64,000 nt of DNA, taken from a bacterium (lineage in GTDB: Bacteria > Campylobacterota > Campylobacteria > Campylobacterales > Sulfurimonadaceae). Location: the NCBI GenBank assembly GCA_018824305.1, contig JAHJGM010000019.1:1-64000 (forward strand), read 5' to 3'. Both the position numbers and the translations under genes were made by a program. Shown one piece after another: positions 1 through 9,735 of the stretch (its first letter is position 1; each line of letters starts with the position of its first letter). The notes beneath the pieces were generated by a model, which was given only the letters and a program-made list of their open reading frames with translations, was not told the DNA's origin and made no database searches.

Positions 1-38
1 ATGATAAAATTATATGTATATTTTAGTAAGGAGAATTG

Positions 39-1412
39 ATGAAAAAAATTGTAGGCATTTTATCTGCCACAATACTGCTATATGCAAATAGTATAAATTA
101 TTCAGATTCACTCTCTCTTGATCAGGCTATCGAGATAGTAAAATCAGACAACCTTGAGATCAAAGCGGCCAAGTTTGATGAACAGATGGCCGAAGAAGAC
201 TCTGATATCGCAAGCGGGTATAACTATGGGAGTTTGACGCTTACTCAGGATTTTGCAAGAAGTAACGATGCCGGAAATGTTTTCGGGTTTAAACTTGCAT
301 CTCGTGAAGCCAGCTTCGGTGATTTTGGATTTTCAGAGTTTTCTCTTCCAAGTACTCCGGCACAGCAACAAGCATTACTTTTGACACAACCAAAAGATTT
401 AAACTATCCAGGTGACAGAAATTTCTTTCAAAGCAAATTGAAATATGAACTAGCGATCTTCACAGGTTTTAAACTCTCAAGTTATAAAAACATAGCAGAA
501 GCTATGAAAAAGATGAAAACACTTGATAAAGACCAGCTTTTAAATGAAAAAGTCTATCAGATCAAAAAAAGCTACTATGATATGGCATTGCTTGAAGATG
601 CAATAAAAAACCTTAATATCATCCTTAAAAATATTGCCACTTTAGAAGATATGACCAAAAATATGATAAAAGAGGGATATGCAAAAAATGTCGACCTTCT
701 TGAAGTCCAAGCAAAAAAAGGTAATGTCGAACGTCTTGTAAACCAGATGAAATTAAATGAGAAACTTTTATACCAATACCTTAGCTTCTTGCTCAATAAA
801 GATATCACATCCATACAGACTCCAACCGAAGATATAAAAATGCCAGACATTAAAGATAGCGATATTATCACCAATAATATTGACATTCAAAAAGCTTCTA
901 CAGGTCTTGAAATCAGAAGTGATATGGTCACTGCACAACAAGCCGCTTATTATCCTACCATAGGAGCGTTTGCTGAAGTATCTACGGCAGATAAAAACTT
1001 TTTAGAAAATGCAGATGATCATAAAGCATATACACTGGGTGCAAGACTTACTTGGAACCTCTTCAATGGCGGGATCGACAGTTCATCGGTACAAAAAGCT
1101 CAAATTGAAAAGCTAAAAACCCAGACACAGGTAGAACTTGCCAAAAAAGGGATCATCCTCCAAGTGGCAAAGATAAAAACGCAGATAGAATCGTATAACG
1201 GTGATATTGCATCTTTGAAAAAAGAGCTTAAACTTGCGAATCAGATATATGAAAACTATGAAGCAAGATATCGCGAACAACTTGCATCTATGAGCGATGT
1301 CATCATCAAACAATCAGAGCAGATTGAAAAAATACTTAAACTGCAAGAGGTAAGAAACAAAAGAAATGAACGTATTTTTGCCTTAGAAAACATATCAAAC
1401 GGAGACAGATAA
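39..1412 (+). CDS. TolC-family outer membrane efflux protein
   Basis: Outer-membrane channel of a tripartite efflux system; the trimer would span the outer membrane and periplasm and dock to the adaptor and RND pump encoded just downstream. The start is the ATG at 39, five bases after an AAGGAG ribosome site at 28-33; a TTG one codon earlier is in frame but badly spaced. Residues 1-18 are a signal peptide (MKKIVGILSATILLYANS). The rest is long amphipathic helices typical of the OEP family, with the repeated structure seen as two helical halves (about residues 140-250 and 330-450). Length of 457 residues is normal. Its stop shares one base with the next start (TAATG), so the pair is translationally coupled. 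The substrate cannot be told from sequence. Confidence 0.9.
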   Translation: MKKIVGILSATILLYANSINYSDSLSLDQAIEIVKSDNLEIKAAKFDEQMAEEDSDIASGYNYGSLTLTQDFARSNDAGNVFGFKLASREASFGDFGFSEFSLPSTPAQQQALLLTQPKDLNYPGDRNFFQSKLKYELAIFTGFKLSSYKNIAEAMKKMKTLDKDQLLNEKVYQIKKSYYDMALLEDAIKNLNIILKNIATLEDMTKNMIKEGYAKNVDLLEVQAKKGNVERLVNQMKLNEKLLYQYLSFLLNKDITSIQTPTEDIKMPDIKDSDIITNNIDIQKASTGLEIRSDMVTAQQAAYYPTIGAFAEVSTADKNFLENADDHKAYTLGARLTWNLFNGGIDSSSVQKAQIEKLKTQTQVELAKKGIILQVAKIKTQIESYNGDIASLKKELKLANQIYENYEARYREQLASMSDVIIKQSEQIEKILKLQEVRNKRNERIFALENISNGDR

Positions 1413-2200
1413 TGAAAAAAATTTTAGCTATGGTACTTCTTAGTTCAGCACTTTTTGCTGAGCCGATCACACTCTCAGGAAGTGTTATCTCAGACAATCA
1501 AAAGATGATCACAAGCCGTTTTATGGGATTTGTAACACAAGTCAATGTATCTGAGGGGGAGCATGTAAAAAAAGGGCAACTTCTTTACACGATCGATTCA
1601 AAAGAGATAGACTCATCACTCAATCAAGTAGAACTCGGTATTTCCCAAGCACAGTTATCATTGCAGATGTATCAAAACCAATATGAAAACGTAAAATTAA
1701 ATCTAGAACGTCATAAACGTCTTTTAGAAAAAGATATGGTCTCAAAATATGATGTGGAAAACCTTTCATTAGCAGCTAAAAACCTTGAAGATATGATCTC
1801 TATCGCGACGAAACAGGTAGAACAGGCAAAAGCACGTCTTGTAGAGGTCAAGAACCAGTATCAATACTTAAATATCGAAGCTCCGAACAATGGCGTTGTC
1901 ATCGCTAAAAATATCAAAGTGGGTGAGATGGCGATGCCGGGTATGCCTGCGATCGTACTTTCGGATCTTACTGATCTTAAAATATCCGTCGAGATAGCCG
2001 AGGGAGATCTGCAAAAATTTCCTTACGGAAAAAAAGTTACCGTAGCGATACCCTCTACAGGAATCACGACTTCAGGAAAAGTAACGGCGATCATCCCAAA
2101 TTCAAATCCTATGACACACTCGTTTAAGATCAAAGTATCGTTTAAAAACAACAATGGTGTCGTATATCCCGGTATGTACGCGACCATAACTGCTGAGTAA
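1412..2200 (+). CDS. RND efflux periplasmic adaptor (HlyD/MFP family)
   Basis: Membrane-fusion protein linking the RND pump to the TolC-like channel. A signal peptide is visible (MKKILAMVLLSSALFAEP). The order is a split barrel-sandwich/lipoyl domain (SRFMGFVTQVNVSEGEHVKKG at the front, APNNGVVIAKNIKVGEMAMPG after the hairpin), an alpha-helical coiled hairpin at about residues 65-145, and a C-terminal beta-barrel ending at 262. At 262 residues it is short for the family (usually 350-400), mainly because it lacks the C-terminal membrane-proximal domain. The start overlaps the tolC-like stop by one base, and the pump gene follows after 9 bases, so all four genes form one operon. Confidence 0.88.
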   Translation: MKKILAMVLLSSALFAEPITLSGSVISDNQKMITSRFMGFVTQVNVSEGEHVKKGQLLYTIDSKEIDSSLNQVELGISQAQLSLQMYQNQYENVKLNLERHKRLLEKDMVSKYDVENLSLAAKNLEDMISIATKQVEQAKARLVEVKNQYQYLNIEAPNNGVVIAKNIKVGEMAMPGMPAIVLSDLTDLKISVEIAEGDLQKFPYGKKVTVAIPSTGITTSGKVTAIIPNSNPMTHSFKIKVSFKNNNGVVYPGMYATITAE

Positions 2201-2209
2201 GGTAAAAAG

Positions 2210-3793
2210 ATGAAACATAAACCATACGTACCTAAAGACGTGGCAGGTAAATTAGCTAAGACGTTTATACAAAACCCTCTTACGATGGTGCTTGGTATAT
2301 TTTTGCTTGCACTTGGCTACATCTCTTTAGAAGTCATGCCGCGTGAAGAAAATCCTCAGATGGTTGTCAGCGGTTCTACCGTCATCGTAGCTCTTCCCGG
2401 TGCTACTGCTGCAGAAGTGGAACGCGTCATAGTAAAACCGCTTGAGAGAAAGCTCAAAGAGGTCAAAGGTGTCGAGCATATTTACGGTACGGCGATGGAT
2501 AACGTCGGTATCGTTAATGCGGCATTTTTCATAGGTGAGAACAAAGAGGATTCAAACCTTAAAGTCTATGACAAGATCATGCAAAACTCAAATATGTTTC
2601 CAAAAGGTGCTATGAATCCCATCATAAAACCTCTAGATATCGATGTCGACATCCCTATAGTCTCTGTCGCGTTTTTCAGCAATGATAAAAATATGTCTGA
2701 AACCGACCTGTATGACAATGTCAAGACGATGCAGCATTATATCAACGGACTTCCGAACGTTGCCGTTACCGATCTAAAAGGCGGGCATAAACACCAGTTT
2801 AATATAGAAGTAGATATCAATAAACTGGCAGGTTATAATCTTTCTTTAGGTCAGATCACGCAAGCCGTTCAATCTCTTTCATACAATGTGCCGAATATTA
2901 AAAACAGAACAAAAGACAATGAAATAGTCATCTTTGGCGTAAAAAATGCCATACAGACTATCGAAGATATCGACAACATCATCGTTGCGGATTATTTTGG
3001 TTCTCCTATCTATTTGAAACAAGTAGCTACTGTAACAGACGGCTATAATTATCAAAACTTTCAATCTGCACAGATCAGTATTCAAAGCGATCATTCATTT
3101 AGCAAACTCCAAAATCAGGTCACGCTTACAATATCAAAACTCCAAGGCACAAATGCAGTTATCATAGCAGATGCCGTAAAAGAGGAGCTGAGCAAATACA
3201 AAGATATGCTGGCAAAAAACGGCATCAACTATGTTATTACAAGAAATGACGGCGAACGTGCAAACGATGCCGTCAATGAGCTCGTGTTTCACCTTATCTT
3301 GTCTATTATCATCATTGCGATACTGCTTATTTTTGTACTTGGATGGAGAGAATCGCTTATCGTTACCTTCACGGTTCCTGCTATCCTTGCTATTACCTTG
3401 TTTGTAGCATATTTGAGCGGTCAAACCATCAACAGGATAACCCTGTTTGCATTCCTGCTCAGCCTTGGTCTTTTGGTCGATGCGGCCATCATCGTTATCG
3501 AAAACATCCACCGCCACTACCATTCTGTAGATTCTGCGCACAAAGATAAAGATGAACTGATGATAGAAGCGACGGATGAGATCGGTGCACCGACGAACAT
3601 CGCTACTCTTGCGATCATCATGACGATGATACCGATGGCCTTTGTCGGACAGATGATGGGTCAGTTCATGAAACCGATTCCCGCAAACGTGCCTGTAGCT
3701 CTTGTAGCTTCACTGTTTGTAGCTTATATATTCACTCCTTACCTGGCAGTAAGAATTTTAAAAAGACCTAAGCATAATGAGGAGCACAAATAA
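2210..3793 (+). CDS. RND efflux transporter, N-terminal half
   Basis: Encodes the first of the two internal repeats of an AcrB/HAE-type RND pump: TM1 at about residues 17-38, the large periplasmic porter loop, then TM2-TM6. The TM4 proton-relay motif is present as LGLLVDAAIIVIENI, with the first Asp of the usual DD pair kept and the second replaced by Ala, as in some heavy-metal and HAE family members. The protein ends (RPKHNEEHK) in the cytoplasmic linker that joins the two halves in ordinary pumps. The gene stop overlaps the next start by one base (TAATG at 3791-3795), and a GAGGAG site at 3779-3784 serves the second half, so the split looks genuine and not a recent frameshift. Substrate unknown. 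Confidence 0.88.
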   Translation: MKHKPYVPKDVAGKLAKTFIQNPLTMVLGIFLLALGYISLEVMPREENPQMVVSGSTVIVALPGATAAEVERVIVKPLERKLKEVKGVEHIYGTAMDNVGIVNAAFFIGENKEDSNLKVYDKIMQNSNMFPKGAMNPIIKPLDIDVDIPIVSVAFFSNDKNMSETDLYDNVKTMQHYINGLPNVAVTDLKGGHKHQFNIEVDINKLAGYNLSLGQITQAVQSLSYNVPNIKNRTKDNEIVIFGVKNAIQTIEDIDNIIVADYFGSPIYLKQVATVTDGYNYQNFQSAQISIQSDHSFSKLQNQVTLTISKLQGTNAVIIADAVKEELSKYKDMLAKNGINYVITRNDGERANDAVNELVFHLILSIIIIAILLIFVLGWRESLIVTFTVPAILAITLFVAYLSGQTINRITLFAFLLSLGLLVDAAIIVIENIHRHYHSVDSAHKDKDELMIEATDEIGAPTNIATLAIIMTMIPMAFVGQMMGQFMKPIPANVPVALVASLFVAYIFTPYLAVRILKRPKHNEEHK

Positions 3794-5505
3794 TGTTTGC
3801 AAAATTTGAACAAGCCGTATTAACTGGTATTCAAAGCCAAAAGCAAAGAAAGTTCATCCTTATCGGTACAGTTGTCGGACTTATCTTATCTATTATGATG
3901 ATACCTACCGAACTCGTTTTGGCAAAAATGCTTCCCGGAAAGAACAACGACACTTTTAATATCTATGTAAAACTTCCGCAGGGAAGCTCTATCGAGCAGA
4001 CCACAAGCGTGACAAACTGTGTCGCTTCGATTGTCCAAAAAGAAAAAGAGGTCACGGATCTGGAAGTTTTCCTAGGTATGGGTTCTCCTCTTGATTTTGC
4101 CGGACTCATCAAAGGTTCACAGTTTAAAAACTCTGAAAATGTCGCTGAACTGGTCGTGAACTTGACTAAAAAACATGAGAGGGAAGAACCCTCTTACATG
4201 ATGGTTCAACGCCTTCGTCCAGTTGTAGTAAAAAGCTGTGAACCGATCGTAAAAAACAGCGATATATCTTTTGTCGAACCGCCTGCAGGTCCCCCTACCC
4301 TTGCTGCCATCGTTGCAGAGATATATGGAAAAGATGCTGATGGTATCAGGGTTTTGGCACAAAAAGTTGAAACTATCTTCAAAAAGACACAGGGTCTTGT
4401 CGATATCGATACAATGGAAGATACTATCTACGATACTTTTGATATCAAAGTAAATCCTGAAAAAGCGGCCCGTTCTGGTGTCAGTATCAAACAGATAAAC
4501 GACATTATGTATCTTGCGTTTGAGGGAATGGACATAGCTGTTAAAAACTCTCCGAAATACAATGACCAGATACCGGTATTTTTATCGCTCAGCAATGATT
4601 CTAAAAGATTTACGACCAAAGACTTGGATGCAGTTCAGGCGAAACTTTCAAGTTTAAAACTTATGAACAAATTCGGTATGATGGTCCCTGTTACAGAGTT
4701 GGTGAGCATACAGCCTACGAAATCTCATCCTATCATCATGAGCAAAGACCTGCATGAGATGACAAACGTGATGGCAGAAACCGATATGGTCTCTCAAGTC
4801 TATCCACTAATCGATGCAAGAGCTCAGATATTAAAAGAGCTTGCGAATGATTATGAGATAACAAAGACGGGTCTGTTTGATCTGGAGTTCAAAGATAAAA
4901 AAAGCGGGAACATCTACGAATTGAAATGGGACGGAGAGATGAAAGTCACCCTCGATACTTTTAGAGATCTCGGCGGTGCTTTCATTGCAGCTCTTATCCT
5001 TATTTTCCTGCTTATGGTCGTTTATTACAAAAGTTATACATTAAGCGGGATCATCCTTGTCGGAAGTTTCTTATCTATCATAGGTGTGATCTTGGGGCAT
5101 TGGGTTATGGATATTTTTACGACCGATACGTTCTTTTTGACTGCAACATCATTGATCGGGTTTATCGCACTGATCGGTATCAGTTCTCGTAATTCGCTGC
5201 TGCTGATAGATTTTACAAAATCATTGATGCATGACAAAGGTATGCATAAAGCCGAAGCTATCGCTTATGCAACTGCAACTCGTGCAAAACCTATTTTCCT
5301 AACAGCTACTGCCATTATCTTGGCATCTACGCTTCTTGCGGGTGATGCAGTATTTGGAGGACTCGGTGTTTCACTGATATTTGGGACTATTGCAGCAGTG
5401 ATAGCGTCACTTATCGTCGTTCCGATACTTTTATATAATGCAGATCTGGAAAGACATTTCCATTTTCATGAAAAACAAGCTGTATCTATTACAGACCCTC
5501 TATAA
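3793..5505 (+). CDS. RND efflux transporter, C-terminal half
   Basis: Second internal repeat of the RND pump: TM7 at about residues 20-44 (FILIGTVVGLILSIMMIPTE), the second porter loop, then TM8-TM12 from about residue 395. The TM10 motif GISSRNSLLLIDF puts Arg where AcrB has Lys940, a known variant. Together with the preceding gene it gives 1097 residues, the usual full length for one RND polypeptide, so the two products presumably assemble as a hetero-complex equal to three full pumps. It has its own ribosome site (GAGGAG, 8 bases before ATG). It is the last gene of the efflux operon and is followed by a hairpin at 5513-5536. Confidence 0.88.
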   Translation: MFAKFEQAVLTGIQSQKQRKFILIGTVVGLILSIMMIPTELVLAKMLPGKNNDTFNIYVKLPQGSSIEQTTSVTNCVASIVQKEKEVTDLEVFLGMGSPLDFAGLIKGSQFKNSENVAELVVNLTKKHEREEPSYMMVQRLRPVVVKSCEPIVKNSDISFVEPPAGPPTLAAIVAEIYGKDADGIRVLAQKVETIFKKTQGLVDIDTMEDTIYDTFDIKVNPEKAARSGVSIKQINDIMYLAFEGMDIAVKNSPKYNDQIPVFLSLSNDSKRFTTKDLDAVQAKLSSLKLMNKFGMMVPVTELVSIQPTKSHPIIMSKDLHEMTNVMAETDMVSQVYPLIDARAQILKELANDYEITKTGLFDLEFKDKKSGNIYELKWDGEMKVTLDTFRDLGGAFIAALILIFLLMVVYYKSYTLSGIILVGSFLSIIGVILGHWVMDIFTTDTFFLTATSLIGFIALIGISSRNSLLLIDFTKSLMHDKGMHKAEAIAYATATRAKPIFLTATAIILASTLLAGDAVFGGLGVSLIFGTIAAVIASLIVVPILLYNADLERHFHFHEKQAVSITDPL

Positions 5506-5512
5506 CTTTTTT

Positions 5513-5536
5513 CGTACATGTGACACTACATGTACG
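5513..5536. terminator. Hairpin after the efflux operon
   Basis: A perfect 9-base inverted repeat, CGTACATGT and ACATGTACG, flanks a six-base loop (GACACT), 8 bases after the RND stop codon. It is followed by a pyrimidine-rich stretch with TTTTT at some distance, so it is a weak candidate intrinsic terminator. Both arms contain the ACATGT palindrome that recurs elsewhere in the window. Confidence 0.5.
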
Positions 5537-5656
5537 ATCTCTCCAACTTTTTATAAATTTAGTTTATATCTGACATCTTATCCCTAACAAAAAAAATGAT
5601 ACAATAACAGAATATATTTTTTTATATTATGTATCACAAAAATGCGGAGTCATTAG

Positions 5657-7276
5657 ATGTTAAACTATTTTCAAAATCTCAATATTACTGCAAAACTGCA
5701 GATATCAATATTTGTCTTACTGTTTCTTATGCTAAGCGGATCTATCCTATGGCTTCAAAGCTATAACAAAGAGAATGCGATTATGATGATCGAAAACAAG
5801 GGGATAACGATTGCAAAAGGTACGATCGACAGTTTAAATATGATGATGTTAACAAGTACCATATCGGATGTAGAAAATAGAAAACTTTATTATAAAAAAA
5901 CATCTTCTCAAAGTGATATAAAAGAGTTTTATGCCTTTAGGACGAAAGATCTGATCAAAGATTACGGTGAAGGTCTGCCGAGTGAAAGGATCAGAGACAC
6001 GCTCGATCAAAAAAGTATCGATACAAAAACGGTTGTCATGGATATGGATGAGACAGATAAAAAGAGTTTAAGGGTCACAGTACCGTTCATCGCACAAAAA
6101 GATTATAAAGGTACAAACTGTCTGATGTGTCATAATGTAGAAGAAGGCACCGTATTAGGCGGTGCTACTATCGACCTAGACATATCTCAAGAGCTTGAAA
6201 ACATCAAAGCACAAACACAGATCATGTGGGTAGGCATGATAATTCTTCAAATCATAATACAAATCGTGATTTATATTATTATGAAACTTCTAGTCGGTAA
6301 TCAGGTCGAAACTATAATAGAAAAGTTGTCAAAAATGAAGGGAGATTTTTCAAAACGCCTACCTATTACATTTAATGACGAAATTGGAAAAATATCTCAC
6401 TATGTAAATGAGTTTTTGGAAGATTCAGCGACTTTTATCATAGAAACAAGACATGCCGTCATAAACAATCAAGAGGTTGCTCATAAGATAAATATGATGA
6501 CCATAAGAGAAAAAGAGGAGATTCATAAGGGATGTATTCTTTTAAATACGATGATTGACTATACTTTAGCTATAGATGTCATAATGAAAGAATCCAATGA
6601 GATCAACACCGAATCTGTCAAGGGGATCAATGAAGCCGACAACTCTCTAGGAGATGCTGCCAAAGAGATCAACTTGATGATAGACGACATACAGGCAAAT
6701 GTCCTTAGAGCAGCTGAAGTCGTCCAAGAAGTAGACCGATTGCATAATTCGATATCAGACGTTCAAAGTATATTGACCATCATAGCCGAAACGGCTGAAC
6801 AGACTAATCTGCTTGCACTTAATGCCGCCATCGAAGCTGCGCGTGCAGGCGAACACGGACGCGGATTTGCCGTTGTTGCAGATGAAGTAAGAAAGTTAGC
6901 TGAAAAAACTCAAAAATCACTGATCCAGAGCGGTGCGACATTTAACATATTACAGCAGATCGCAAATCAGACAATCGAAAATATCAAAGATCAATCCTCG
7001 GCATTGGACAAACTAAACCAAAACAGCGATTCTGTTAAAAGCAAGATAATCGATGTAGCATCCAAACTGCAAACGACAAAAAACAATACCAATATTGTAT
7101 TTAATAAAAACAGTGAGATCTCAAAAGATATCGAACTTATACACAAAAGTACCAATGATGTACAATGTGTGGCAAATGAAAGCTCAAGAACCATTGATGA
7201 ACTTATAGAATTGGCTGGTGTTTTAAAAGATGATGCAAATCTATTAAGTGATAAAATAAAAAAATTTCATGTATAA
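5657..7276 (+). CDS. Methyl-accepting chemotaxis protein with heme-binding sensor domain
   Basis: Transmembrane chemoreceptor. TM1 is at about residues 16-34, a periplasmic domain covers about 35-188, and TM2 is at about 190-213. Near the end of the periplasmic domain is a CxxCH motif (C155, C158, H159), the attachment site for c-type heme, followed by [10 protein letters not shown]; this layout matches the heme-binding Tll0287/DUF3365-type sensor domains. The cytoplasmic part has the conserved signalling tip ([20 protein letters not shown], then [15 protein letters not shown], about residues 390-430). There is no C-terminal CheR-binding pentapeptide. Start ATG at 5657 follows CGGAG at 5645-5649. 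Likely role: redox, oxygen or NO taxis through CheA/CheW (inference). It may work with the kinase downstream, which is in the same direction. Confidence 0.88.
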   Translation: MLNYFQNLNITAKLQISIFVLLFLMLSGSILWLQSYNKENAIMMIENKGITIAKGTIDSLNMMMLTSTISDVENRKLYYKKTSSQSDIKEFYAFRTKDLIKDYGEGLPSERIRDTLDQKSIDTKTVVMDMDETDKKSLRVTVPFIAQKDYKGTNCLMCHNVEEGTVLGGATIDLDISQELENIKAQTQIMWVGMIILQIIIQIVIYIIMKLLVGNQVETIIEKLSKMKGDFSKRLPITFNDEIGKISHYVNEFLEDSATFIIETRHAVINNQEVAHKINMMTIREKEEIHKGCILLNTMIDYTLAIDVIMKESNEINTESVKGINEADNSLGDAAKEINLMIDDIQANVLRAAEVVQEVDRLHNSISDVQSILTIIAETAEQTNLLALNAAIEAARAGEHGRGFAVVADEVRKLAEKTQKSLIQSGATFNILQQIANQTIENIKDQSSALDKLNQNSDSVKSKIIDVASKLQTTKNNTNIVFNKNSEISKDIELIHKSTNDVQCVANESSRTIDELIELAGVLKDDANLLSDKIKKFHV

Positions 7277-7372
7277 ATCAGTGTTTTAAAAATTTTATAT
7301 CGAACCAGTGTCATTAGGATCAAAGTTTCAAAAAGTCACTTTGCCAAGAGATAGGTTTTTTAGGAGTATTTC

Positions 7373-9715
7373 ATGAATAATGTAAATTTCAATCCCCTAT
7401 TGGAAAAGATAAATACCTTGGAAATCGAGATTGCCAAGTATAGACACAGAGAAACAGAACTGAGAGAGAGTGAAGAAAAATATAGACAATTGTTTGAAAC
7501 TTCACGTGATGCCCTGATGACTCTTTCACCTCCATCATGGAAATTCAACAGTGCGAACAAAGCTGCCTTGGAACTGTTTGAAGTTGCGAGTGTAGCCGAG
7601 TTCACTGCTCTTGGTCCATGGGATCTCTCCCCGAAGCAACAGCCAGACAAGCGTCCCTCCGCAGAAAAAGCACAGGAAATGATTGAAATAGCGATGCAAG
7701 AAGGTTCCAATTTTTTTGAATGGGAGCACCAAACTTTCGATGGGAAAACATTTGCAGCAGATGTGTTGCTTACACGCTTGGAATTTGGCGGACAGATATT
7801 GGCACAAGCCACAGTACGTGATATCAGCGAACGCAAGCGATCAGAAATGCTACTCAAACAAGAGCGTGATTTCTCTGCTAAACTCATTGAGAATGCACCT
7901 GTAATCATATTGGTACTCAACGAAGAGGGCAAGATTGTTCGATTCAACCATTTCATGGAAACGATCTCAGGTTACACTCAAAATGACGTTAAAGGCAAAG
8001 ATTGGTTCAGTACCTTTCTTCCAAAAGAGCATATAGAAAAAACGAAAAAACTATTTTTTCAAACCATTGACGATATGCAAACGAACGGACATATAAATTC
8101 AATCCTTACAAAAGACGGCACTGAAAAAATAATTGAATGGTATAACAAGAGATTGACGGATGCGCACAACAATACGATCGGTATACTTTCTATAGGATTG
8201 GATATTACCCGTTATAAGCAAATTGAGAATGAACTGCACAGAAGCGAAGAGCACTTTCGAACTCTCGTAGAATCTACAAACGACTTGTTGTGGGAAGTTG
8301 ATGCTAACGGTCGCTATACATATATCAGCCCACAGATAGAAACAATGCTGGGGTACAGACCTCAAGAAATTTTAGGCAAATCGCCTTTTGAGCTTATGCC
8401 TCCCGAAGAAGCTCAGCGAGTCGGCAGTATATTTAAGGAATGTGTCAATCAACGCGCTCCGATTGTTATGCTAAACAATATAAATATCTGCAAAAACGGA
8501 ACTCAAAAGATTTTTGAGACAAGCGGTGTCGCATTTTTTGACAAGATTGGAAATTTTTCAGGCTACCGCGGTATAGACAGAGATATTACACGACATCAAC
8601 TTACGGAACAGACACTCCATGACAGTGAGGAGAAATTCAGAAGCATCACGGCTTCTGCCCAAGATGCGATTGTCATGATGGACAACGATGGAAAAATTTC
8701 CTATTGGAATATAGCAGCAGAAAAGATCTTCGGCCATACTGAAAAAGAGGCGATAGGGCAGATGTTACATACATTCATTACTCCCAAGAGGTTTCTGGCG
8801 GCACACAAAATCGGTTTCAGCCATTTCAAAAGAACAGGAGAGGGACCGGCTGTCGGAAAGACCCTTGAACTGATCGGCGTGAAAAAAGACGGTACCGAGT
8901 TTCCTATAGAACTTTCACTCTCGGCAAACAAGATAAACGGTATGTGGAACGCTATCGGCATTATCCGTGACATTACCGAACGAAAAGAGATGGAACAGGA
9001 GCTCAAACAAAAAGAGGAGATGATGATAAGCCAATCACGCCAAGCTGCCATGGGGGATATGATCGCCATGATCGCACACCAATGGCGCCAGCCCATTACA
9101 GTAATAAGCATGGTGGCAAACAACATAGAAGTGAATATCGAGCTTGAAGATGAGATCACGACTGAAGAGCTCAAAAGAATGGCAGATGTAATCAGCGAGC
9201 AGACCCAACACCTTTCCAAAACTATCGACGACTTTAGAAACTTCTTCAAACCAAACCAAGACAAAGTGCAGACTACGATCGGCAATGTGATGGAAGAGAC
9301 ATTGAAGATTATTGGCACAAGTCTGAAAAACAACAACATCGCGGTAACGATAATAAATAACAGTGAGACCGAACTCTTGACCTATTCAAACCAGCTGCTT
9401 CAGGTCTTTTTGAACATACTCGGCAATGCCAAAGATATCCTGCTGTGCAGGATGGTCGCAGATGCCAAAGTTACCGTAACGATCAATGAGACAAAAGACT
9501 CAATCGTGACGACGATCTGCGACAACGGCGGAGGCATTCCGGATAATGCCATAAAACGATTAGGTGAGCCATATTTTACGACCAAAAAAAATGACGGTAC
9601 CGGTCTTGGACTCTACATGTCCATGACCATTGTCGCAAAACACCTTAACGGCAGCCTGACATGGGAAAACAGAGATGATGGTGCCTGCTTCATCGTTACC
9701 CTGCCAAAGGAGTAA
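7373..9715 (+). CDS. Soluble multi-PAS sensor histidine kinase
   Basis: Cytoplasmic two-component sensor with no membrane segment. After a short coiled coil (residues 10-35) come four PAS domains at roughly 36-155, 160-280, 288-410 and 415-540, several ending in the PAC-like DISERK/DITERK motif. The dimerisation/phosphotransfer helix carries H569 in the motif IAHQWRQP, the form common in Campylobacterota. The HATPase domain has the N box (NILGNAKD), G1 (DNGGGIP), F box (PYFTTKK) and G2 (GTGLGLYMS). ATG at 7373 follows AGGAG at 7362-7366. No response regulator lies beside it, so its partner is elsewhere. The signal is unknown. Confidence 0.88.
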   Translation: MNNVNFNPLLEKINTLEIEIAKYRHRETELRESEEKYRQLFETSRDALMTLSPPSWKFNSANKAALELFEVASVAEFTALGPWDLSPKQQPDKRPSAEKAQEMIEIAMQEGSNFFEWEHQTFDGKTFAADVLLTRLEFGGQILAQATVRDISERKRSEMLLKQERDFSAKLIENAPVIILVLNEEGKIVRFNHFMETISGYTQNDVKGKDWFSTFLPKEHIEKTKKLFFQTIDDMQTNGHINSILTKDGTEKIIEWYNKRLTDAHNNTIGILSIGLDITRYKQIENELHRSEEHFRTLVESTNDLLWEVDANGRYTYISPQIETMLGYRPQEILGKSPFELMPPEEAQRVGSIFKECVNQRAPIVMLNNINICKNGTQKIFETSGVAFFDKIGNFSGYRGIDRDITRHQLTEQTLHDSEEKFRSITASAQDAIVMMDNDGKISYWNIAAEKIFGHTEKEAIGQMLHTFITPKRFLAAHKIGFSHFKRTGEGPAVGKTLELIGVKKDGTEFPIELSLSANKINGMWNAIGIIRDITERKEMEQELKQKEEMMISQSRQAAMGDMIAMIAHQWRQPITVISMVANNIEVNIELEDEITTEELKRMADVISEQTQHLSKTIDDFRNFFKPNQDKVQTTIGNVMEETLKIIGTSLKNNNIAVTIINNSETELLTYSNQLLQVFLNILGNAKDILLCRMVADAKVTVTINETKDSIVTTICDNGGGIPDNAIKRLGEPYFTTKKNDGTGLGLYMSMTIVAKHLNGSLTWENRDDGACFIVTLPKE

Positions 9716-9735
9716 ACAATCCCATATATCCATTT

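Noticed and set aside
36-38. TTG in frame ahead of the tolC-like ATG
   Set aside because: ATG at 39 is the better start because it has AAGGAG five bases before it; TTG would be only two bases away from that site.
3134-3541. Minus-strand open frame inside the RND gene
   Set aside because: Shadow of a conserved transporter segment, with no start signal and charged low-complexity content.
2210-5505. Frameshift or pseudogene in the RND pump
   Set aside because: The break has a TAATG overlap, a good ribosome site and lies at the natural linker; both halves are complete, so a real split is more likely.
5600-5642. TGATAC/GTATCA inverted repeat upstream of the heme chemoreceptor gene
   Set aside because: Six-base arms separated by about 30 A/T-rich bases can occur by chance; not enough to propose an operator.
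8701-9339. Open frame of 212 codons on the minus strand inside the histidine kinase gene
   Set aside because: It mirrors a well-conserved kinase region, has no ribosome site or recognisable protein features, and is best explained as an antisense shadow.
9716-9735. Terminator between the kinase and methyltransferase genes
   Set aside because: No inverted repeat is visible in the short convergent gap.
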